From the NCBI GenBank assembly GCA_902783175.1, contig CACZQA010000042.1, positions 1 through 13,479 on the forward strand: 13,479 bases of DNA, written 5' to 3'. Each line of letters starts with the position of its first letter. Within the stretch, counting starts at the first letter, position 1. Below the pieces are notes generated by a model that ran no database searches, had not been told where the DNA came from, and was given only the letters and a program-made list of their open reading frames with translations. The translations under genes and the position numbers were made by a program. Of this stretch, positions 7,460 through 13,479 are shown one piece after another. The stretch comes from an uncultured Coriobacteriaceae bacterium (GTDB taxonomy: Bacteria; Actinomycetota; Coriobacteriia; Coriobacteriales; QAMH01).

Positions 7460-7502
7460 AAAAAAACAAGCCCGCGCCGCCTCTTTCGAGGATGGCACGG
7501 GC
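7460..7502 (-). terminator. Rho-independent terminator of ettA
   Basis: On the minus strand, 24 bp after the ettA stop codon, GCCCGTGCC (7494-7502) pairs with GGCGCGGGC (7470-7478) through one G-U. An inner CCTC-GAAA-GAGG hairpin with a GNRA-type tetraloop stacks on top. The stem is followed by TTG then TTTTTTT. A textbook intrinsic terminator. Confidence 0.9.
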
Positions 7503-7526
7503 CTGAAGGCAGCACGCGAACGGCGA

Positions 7527-9206
<1,680 letters not shown>

Positions 9207-9349
9207 GAACATGTCCAATCTCTCGTCACGGCCCGCGCCGCAAGAACTCACATGCCGCATTCTCACATACCAACGGCCCCTCCACAGCCAAAAAGCAGCA
9301 AGCGGCGCACGAATTATTCATTCCCTATAGCAAACCGATACCGAACCGT

Positions 9350-9355
9350 TATAAT
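9350..9355 (+). promoter_or_regulatory. Consensus -10 element (TATAAT) upstream of the membrane-protein gene
   Basis: A perfect TATAAT lies in an AT-rich patch (about 9310-9370) that stands out from the GC-rich surroundings. The -35 region is poor (TAGCAA, 16 bp upstream). The predicted start of transcription is near 9362, leaving a ~68-nt leader before the ATG at 9430. On the opposite strand the same patch holds TGC-TATAGG (hexamer 9324-9329), a possible extended -10 for ettA. The 9207-9429 gap is thus a divergent promoter region. Confidence 0.5.
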
Positions 9356-9367
9356 CTTTGAGGTTTG

Positions 9368-9403
9368 AAAGCCTACGGCGCATGCATCACCGCAGGCTTT
9401 TTT
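9368..9403 (+). terminator. Terminator-like hairpin inside the leader of the membrane-protein gene
   Basis: AAAGCCTACGG (9368-9378) pairs with CCGCAGGCTTT (9390-9400), 11 bp with one A-C mismatch and an 11-nt loop. The right arm runs into TTTTTT (9398-9403). It has the shape of an intrinsic terminator but lies between the TATAAT box and the start codon, with no gene upstream on this strand that would need it. It may act as an attenuator, or end a very short transcript of about 42 nt. Confidence 0.6.
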
Positions 9404-9429
9404 GTTGGCTTGTTTGTAAGGAGACGGGG

Positions 9430-10332
9430 ATGAAACCTTATAAGACCGTAATCTACAGCTTCCTGCTGGGCGGCTTGCTCGCCCTCATCGCGCAGGCAAT
9501 GCTGGTCTGCACGCGCACCGCGTTCACGGGAACGCCGCTCGAGTTCTGGATCGGCGGCTCGGTTCTGCTGCTCATGGGCGTTGTCGGCTGCTTTTTGGGT
9601 GGCTTCGGCAACTACCAGTACTTCGAAGAGTGGGCGACCTTCGGCGCGCTGCTCCCCTTCTCCGGCTTCGCCATGGCGGTCGGCATGAAGATGCACGGCC
9701 CCTATTCCAAGGGCGCCACCATGGGCAAGTCCGTCTGGGCAGGCCTGTGGCTCGTCATCTGGTTCAACGTCGTCGGCGCCGTCGTCTGCATCCTGTTCGG
9801 CTTCATCATGACCATGGCCGGTTGGCAGACGCCGCACTTTGACGCCAACAGCACGCCGCTCGTCTTCCCGGGCGCGTTTCTCATGGGCGGCATCCTGACC
9901 GCCGTCTTCCAGATCGTCTGGCTCATCGTCAAGTCGATCACCCCCAAGGCCAAGCCCGTCTGGATCTTGATGTTCGCATGGATGATGGGCGCGGTCTGCG
10001 CCCCCTGCGGCCTGTCCGGCTTCCTGGCGGGCACCTTCGGCGAGGGCTTCAGCGTCATGATCCCCGTCGGTGGCTACAACATGTACAACGTCGGCATGGA
10101 CCTCGCGCTCGGCGAGACCGCCGTCGCCCTCACCCACCTCGGCGGCTTTCTGCTCGCCGTCGCGGGCCTGTTCTTCACCGGCCTGTTCACCTTCCTGATC
10201 TTCAAGGGCAAGTTCGGTCGCCGCACCGTCGCAGAGGCGCACCTGCTCAAGGCGCAGCGCGCTGTCGAAGAGCTCACTCCCAAGGTCGAGGCGGCAAAGA
10301 AGGCTCAGGAAGCAGCTGCTCAAATCGAGTAA
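9430..10332 (+). CDS. Multi-pass membrane protein, tandem SpoVA-like (SpoVAC/SpoVAE-type) duplication, function unknown
   Basis: Predicted inner-membrane protein, 300 residues, with six to eight hydrophobic segments and a charged, helical C-terminal tail (~262-300, coiled-coil-like). I do not recognise a characterised orthologue. Two halves align without large gaps: 11-86 (FLLGGLLALIAQ ... FGALLPFSGFAMAVGM) and 150-223 (FLMGGILTAVFQ ... FSVMIPVGGYNMYNVGM). Each has a GG-containing helix, a second helix, then a Gly-rich P-x-[SG]-G-[FY] loop. That order resembles SpoVAC/SpoVAE proteins of the spore dipicolinate channel, as I remember them; the link is inferred. A CxxC (C190, C193) lies in the second half. 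I chose the start at 9430 because AAGGAG (9418-9423) is 6 nt upstream; an in-frame ATG at 9382 overlaps the leader hairpin. It is monocistronic, between a divergent promoter region and a terminator. Codon use matches its neighbours, so recent transfer is not suggested. Confidence 0.85.
   Translation: MKPYKTVIYSFLLGGLLALIAQAMLVCTRTAFTGTPLEFWIGGSVLLLMGVVGCFLGGFGNYQYFEEWATFGALLPFSGFAMAVGMKMHGPYSKGATMGKSVWAGLWLVIWFNVVGAVVCILFGFIMTMAGWQTPHFDANSTPLVFPGAFLMGGILTAVFQIVWLIVKSITPKAKPVWILMFAWMMGAVCAPCGLSGFLAGTFGEGFSVMIPVGGYNMYNVGMDLALGETAVALTHLGGFLLAVAGLFFTGLFTFLIFKGKFGRRTVAEAHLLKAQRAVEELTPKVEAAKKAQEAAAQIE
9460..10098 (+). repeat. Protein-level internal duplication within the membrane protein
   Basis: Codons 11-86 (9460-9687) and 150-223 (9877-10098) encode units of 76 and 74 residues with the same order of hydrophobic stretches and the paired motifs FLLGGLLA / FLMGGILT, GVVGCFLGG / GAVCAPCGL and LLPFSGFAMAVGM / MIPVGGYNMYNVGM. 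The DNA itself has diverged, so this is an old duplication and not a recent tandem repeat. Confidence 0.6.
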
Positions 10333-10363
10333 CCGCCATACACAGCTTCACATGCTCGAACAC

Positions 10364-10391
10364 GAGGGCCGCCCCGATGGGGGCGGCCCTC
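10364..10391 (+). terminator. Rho-independent terminator of the membrane-protein gene
   Basis: GAGGGCCGCCCC (10364-10375) and GGGGCGGCCCTC (10380-10391) form a perfect 12-bp stem with a GATG loop, 32 nt after the stop codon. A T-rich stretch (TTCGTGTCTTC) follows. An alternative pairing extends the stem outwards with ACACGA (10360-10365) and TCGTGT (10393-10398). Confidence 0.85.
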
Positions 10392-10456
10392 TTCGTGTCT
10401 TCAAGCGTCATCTTGAGGGGATTATTCTGATGAAAATGCGATAGTATCTCAATTGA

Positions 10457-10468
10457 AGTTAATTAACT
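10457..10468. promoter_or_regulatory. Perfect 12-bp palindrome in the AT-rich leader of the activase gene (possible operator)
   Basis: AGTTAATTAACT is a perfect palindrome in the most AT-rich stretch of the window (about 10420-10500). It overlaps a possible -35 TTGAAG (10453-10458), with TTTACT (10478-10483) as a poor -10 at 19-bp spacing. The dyad could be the binding site of a dimeric regulator. Promoter placement here is uncertain. Confidence 0.35.
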
Positions 10469-10517
10469 GAGTACCCTTTTACTGGCACTTGATGAATTAC
10501 CAAGCACGTAGATGAGC

Positions 10518-10531
10518 GAGGCAATGAATTG
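10518..10531 (+). promoter_or_regulatory. Ribosome-binding site and TTG start codon of the activase gene
   Basis: GAGG (10518-10521) precedes TTG (10529-10531) by 7 nt. The only in-frame alternatives before the TGA at 10493 are non-standard (such as ATT at 10496), so TTG is the supported start. A six-codon ORF, MSEAMN (10512-10532), ends in TGA that overlaps the TTG codon; it lacks its own ribosome-binding site. Confidence 0.7.
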
Positions 10532-13479
10532 AGCGACGTAATCGACTTCGAAAAACCCAGGCAATCAACCTACAGCGTCGGGTTGGACATCGGCTCCACC
10601 ACCACGAAGGCCGTCGTCCTCGACCCGCAGACTCATGACGTCCTCTACTCGACCTACCGGCGCCACTTCGCGCACCAGATCGAAAGCCTCGAGGCCATCG
10701 TCGAAGAGGTCTTCGAGCGCTTCCCCGACCGCCCCTGCCGCTTCTCGATGAGCGGCTCGGGAAGCAAAGACCTCGCAGCCCAGCTCGGCATCCCCTACAT
10801 CCAGGAAGTCGTCGCCAACGCGACGGCGGTCCAGAAGCGCTACCCGCAGGCGCGCTGCGCCATCGAACTCGGCGGGCAGGACGCCAAGATGATCTTCTTC
10901 GAGCGCGACGACCAGGCGGGCGTCGTTACCGTCACCGACATGCGCATGAACGGCTCGTGCGCAGGCGGCACGGGCGCGTTCATCGACGAGATCGCCGCGC
11001 TGCTCAAGATCGACGTCGAACGGCTCGACGATGCAGCAGCGATGGGCTCCACGGTCTACGACATCTCGGGGCGCTGCGGCGTGTACGCCAAGACCGACAT
11101 CCAGCCCCTCCTCAACGCCGGCGCGCGCAAGGAGGACCTCGCCCTCTCTACGTTTCATGCCATCGCCAAGCAGACGCTCGGCGGCCTGGCGCAGGGCCTC
11201 GACATCCACCCGCCCGTCATCTTCGAAGGCGGGCCGCTCACCTTCAACCCGCATCTGATCGGCGTGTTCGCCGAGCATCTGGGACTCTCGGCGCAAGACA
11301 TCATCCGCCCAAAACGTCCCGAGGCCATCGTCGCCCTGGGAGCTGCCCTCGCGCTCGAGGGCATGTTCGCGCACGCGGATGCCGAGCGCAGCTCCGCAGA
11401 GCTGCTCGCTTCCCTCGCACAGGCACGACGCGAGCTCTCGGAACATGCCGCTTCAGGGGCCCGCTTCTTCCAGAGCACGGCCGAGCGCCAGACGTTCGCC
11501 GAGCGCCACCGCCTGCCCGATGTCTGCAGCGCCGCCACGAGAGCACCGGGCAGCACGGTGCGCGCCTACCTCGGCATCGACTCAGGTTCGACGACGACCA
11601 AGTTCGCGCTCGTCGACGAAGACGGGCAGCTCGTCGACGCGTTCTACGCGACGAACGAGGGCGAACCGCTCGACATCGCCGTCGAAGCCCTCAAGAAGCT
11701 CGCGAGCACGTACGAGGATGCCGGCGTAGAGCTCGAGATCCTCGGATGCGCGACGACGGGTTACGGCGAGGCGCTTTTCGCCCACGCGTTCCATGCGGAC
11801 CTGCACATGGTGGAAACCGTCGCCCATGCCCGCGCCGCAGTCGAGTACGACCCGCAGGCGACCTTCGTGCTCGACATCGGCGGCCAGGACATGAAGGCCA
11901 TCTGGCTCGAAGACGGCATCGTGACCGACATCGTCGTGAACGAGGCCTGCTCGTCGGGCTGCGGCTCGTTTTTGCAGGGGTTCGCGCAGGCGCTCAACAT
12001 CCGCATGGAAGATATCGCATCCGCCGCCTTCGACGCGGAACGGCCCGCCCAACTCGGGAGCCGCTGCACGGTATTCATGAACTCGAGCGTCGTGACCGAA
12101 CAGAAAAACGGCAAGACCGCAAACGACATCATGGCGGGGCTATGCCGCTCCATCGTCGAAAACGTCTTTACGAAGGTGATCCGCGTCTCCAACCTGGACA
12201 GCCTGGGCGACCACATCGTGGTCCAGGGCGGGACGTTCAGAAACGACGCCGTGCTCGCCGCGTTCGAAGACTACATCGGCAAGCCCGTGACGAGGGCGCC
12301 CTACCCCGGTCTCATGGGTGCGATCGGCGCCGCGTTGCTCGTGAAAGCGCAGGTCGAAGAACAGGTCGCACGCGAGGGCAGCTGCATGTCGTCCTTCATC
12401 GGGCTCGATGCGCTCGACGCATTCTCCTACCGGCAGCGCTCGAACCTGACCTGCCCGTTCTGCGGCAACGCGTGCGCGCGGACGCTCGTGACCTTCTCGG
12501 ACGGGTCAACGTTCGTGACGGGAAACCGCTGCGAGCGCGGCAGCGTCGTCGGAGACCTCGGCGATGAGCAGACCCGCGCCAAGCTCAAGCAGGTGCGCGC
12601 ACAAGCCGCCTCGGTCCCCAACCTGTTCAAGACCCGCGAACAGCTGCTGTTCAAGGAATACCCGTGCACGCCGCTGCTGCCAGACCAGCACACCGTCATC
12701 GGCCTGCCGCGTGTGCTGGCGCTGTGGGACCAGGCGCCGTTTTGGACGACGCTGCTGCGCGCCCTTGGCTTCACGCCCAGGCTCTCGCACCTCAGCACGC
12801 GCGCATGCTACGAGGAGGGCCTGCCGTCCATCGCCTCCGACACCGTCTGCTTTCCCGCCAAGCTCGTGCACGGGCACCTCAGGGACCTGGCACGGCAGGG
12901 CGTCGACAGAATCTTCATGCCGGTCGTGACGACGGTGCCGACGGAGAACCGTCAGGATACGAGCGTGTCGATGTGCGCCGTCGTCAAGGGGTACCCGCTG
13001 GTCATCCGCAACTCCGACAACCCCGAGCGCCGCTTCGGCATACCCTTCGACAGCCCGCTGTTCCACTGGTACAGCACCCGCGACATGCGCCGACAGCTGC
13101 GCGCGTACCTGAAAGAGGCATTTGGAATTGCCCCAGATGTCGCAGACCGCGCGCTCGAGCAGGCACGCGCAGCGCAAGCCCAGTTCAAAGACGAGCTCGT
13201 CGCCGCGGGACGCGAGGTTCTCTCCAAGGTGGAGCAAGAAGGCGGCTACGCCATCGTGCTGGCTTCCCGCCCCTACCACAACGACCCTCTCGTCAATCAC
13301 GACATCGACACGCTCATCGCCTCGCTGGGAATCCCGGTCCTCCCGCCCGATGCCGTGCCGGGCGTGAACGACGTCGACCTGCGCAACAGCCTCATCGACG
13401 TCGTCAACAACTTCCACGCGCGCATGCTCGGCTCCGCCGTGATCGCCGCCTCCAGCCCGCATCTGGAATACGTGCAGCT
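10529..13479 (+). CDS. Fused 2-hydroxyacyl-CoA dehydratase activase (tandem BcrA/BadF ATPase domains + DUF2229), 3' end missing
   Basis: Large protein of the CoA-substrate-specific activase family. HgdC-type activases use ATP to push one electron from a [4Fe-4S] cluster into a 2-hydroxyacyl-CoA dehydratase, a step in anaerobic amino acid fermentation. The window shows 983 residues. ASKHA ATPase 1 (~16-280) has GLDIGSTTTK (18-27), IELGGQDAK (112-120), and C144 (NGSCAGGTGAF) and C183 (SGRCGVY) as likely cluster ligands. ATPase 2 (~346-606) has GIDSGSTTTK (349-358), LDIGGQDMK (448-456), C474 and C513. A cysteine motif follows (CPFCGNAC 642-649, NRCERG 666-671), then a DUF2229-type region (~722-970) with SDTVCFPAKLVHGH (770-783). 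Long family members have ~1400 residues from memory, so about a third is probably beyond the right edge. Starts at TTG 10529. The electron donor and the dehydratase partner are not in view, and the exact acyl-CoA is unknown. Confidence 0.92.
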   Translation, partial: MSDVIDFEKPRQSTYSVGLDIGSTTTKAVVLDPQTHDVLYSTYRRHFAHQIESLEAIVEEVFERFPDRPCRFSMSGSGSKDLAAQLGIPYIQEVVANATAVQKRYPQARCAIELGGQDAKMIFFERDDQAGVVTVTDMRMNGSCAGGTGAFIDEIAALLKIDVERLDDAAAMGSTVYDISGRCGVYAKTDIQPLLNAGARKEDLALSTFHAIAKQTLGGLAQGLDIHPPVIFEGGPLTFNPHLIGVFAEHLGLSAQDIIRPKRPEAIVALGAALALEGMFAHADAERSSAELLASLAQARRELSEHAASGARFFQSTAERQTFAERHRLPDVCSAATRAPGSTVRAYLGIDSGSTTTKFALVDEDGQLVDAFYATNEGEPLDIAVEALKKLASTYEDAGVELEILGCATTGYGEALFAHAFHADLHMVETVAHARAAVEYDPQATFVLDIGGQDMKAIWLEDGIVTDIVVNEACSSGCGSFLQGFAQALNIRMEDIASAAFDAERPAQLGSRCTVFMNSSVVTEQKNGKTANDIMAGLCRSIVENVFTKVIRVSNLDSLGDHIVVQGGTFRNDAVLAAFEDYIGKPVTRAPYPGLMGAIGAALLVKAQVEEQVAREGSCMSSFIGLDALDAFSYRQRSNLTCPFCGNACARTLVTFSDGSTFVTGNRCERGSVVGDLGDEQTRAKLKQVRAQAASVPNLFKTREQLLFKEYPCTPLLPDQHTVIGLPRVLALWDQAPFWTTLLRALGFTPRLSHLSTRACYEEGLPSIASDTVCFPAKLVHGHLRDLARQGVDRIFMPVVTTVPTENRQDTSVSMCAVVKGYPLVIRNSDNPERRFGIPFDSPLFHWYSTRDMRRQLRAYLKEAFGIAPDVADRALEQARAAQAQFKDELVAAGREVLSKVEQEGGYAIVLASRPYHNDPLVNHDIDTLIASLGIPVLPPDAVPGVNDVDLRNSLIDVVNNFHARMLGSAVIAASSPHLEYVQ

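Noticed and set aside
9358..9429. N-terminal extension of the membrane protein starting at 9358 or 9382
   Set aside because: Both starts lie in or before the leader hairpin, lack ribosome-binding sites, and add basic residues. AAGGAG is placed correctly for 9430.
10565..11446. Minus-strand ORF (293 codons) opposite the activase
   Set aside because: Antisense shadow with composition typical of GC-biased reverse frames.
10957..12567. + strand ORF (536 codons) within the activase region
   Set aside because: It is an Arg-rich out-of-frame reading. The real frame starts at 10529, stays open to the window end and shows all activase motifs.

Overview
The window is compact, GC-rich bacterial chromosome with strong G/C third-position bias and short intergenic gaps. 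Its gene set combines class II GalT, EttA, DUF1846, a LOG-type nucleotide hydrolase, and a fused 2-hydroxyacyl-CoA dehydratase activase. This suits an anaerobic, saccharolytic high-GC Gram-positive, most plausibly a gut-type Coriobacteriia (Collinsella/Olsenella-like). That placement is inferred from gene content and was not tested. I see no mobile element, CRISPR array, rRNA or tRNA.

Layout, left to right. (1) A 5'-truncated galT on + enters from the left edge and ends at 1532. (2) It converges, 6 bp apart, on a two-gene minus-strand unit: a LOG-family protein (2583 to 2038), then a small PAP2-type membrane phosphatase (2033 to 1539). (3) A divergent promoter region (2584-2810) leads into a DUF1846 gene on + (2811-4292). 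(4) A perfect 19-bp-stem terminator (4373-4416) separates it from a convergent minus-strand block. In transcription order that block is ettA (9206 to 7527), its own terminator (7460-7502), a second PAP2 phosphatase with its own promoter (7347 to 6802), and a family 2 glycoside hydrolase (6731 to 4431). (5) On +, a 300-residue membrane protein (9430-10332) follows a short leader with a promoter and a terminator-like hairpin, and ends in a strong terminator. (6) A large activase gene starts at a TTG codon at 10529 and runs off the right edge (983 residues visible).

Functional picture. GalT (Leloir pathway) and the GH2 enzyme point to galactoside/glycoside use. The two PAP2 proteins fit polyprenyl or lipid pyrophosphate recycling. 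EttA links translation to energy state. The fused activase, with two ASKHA ATPase modules each carrying the cysteine pair expected for a shared [4Fe-4S] cluster, fits radical 2-hydroxyacyl-CoA dehydration in amino acid fermentation.

Most unusual points: the 300-residue membrane protein looks like an internal tandem duplication of a SpoVA-like unit (SpoVAC/SpoVAE pattern), in what appears to be a non-spore-former, with an odd promoter-hairpin leader; the GH2 enzyme carries a ~150-residue acidic, low-complexity C-terminal tail with relaxed codon usage; and the activase gene has a TTG start in an AT-rich leader containing a perfect 12-bp palindrome.
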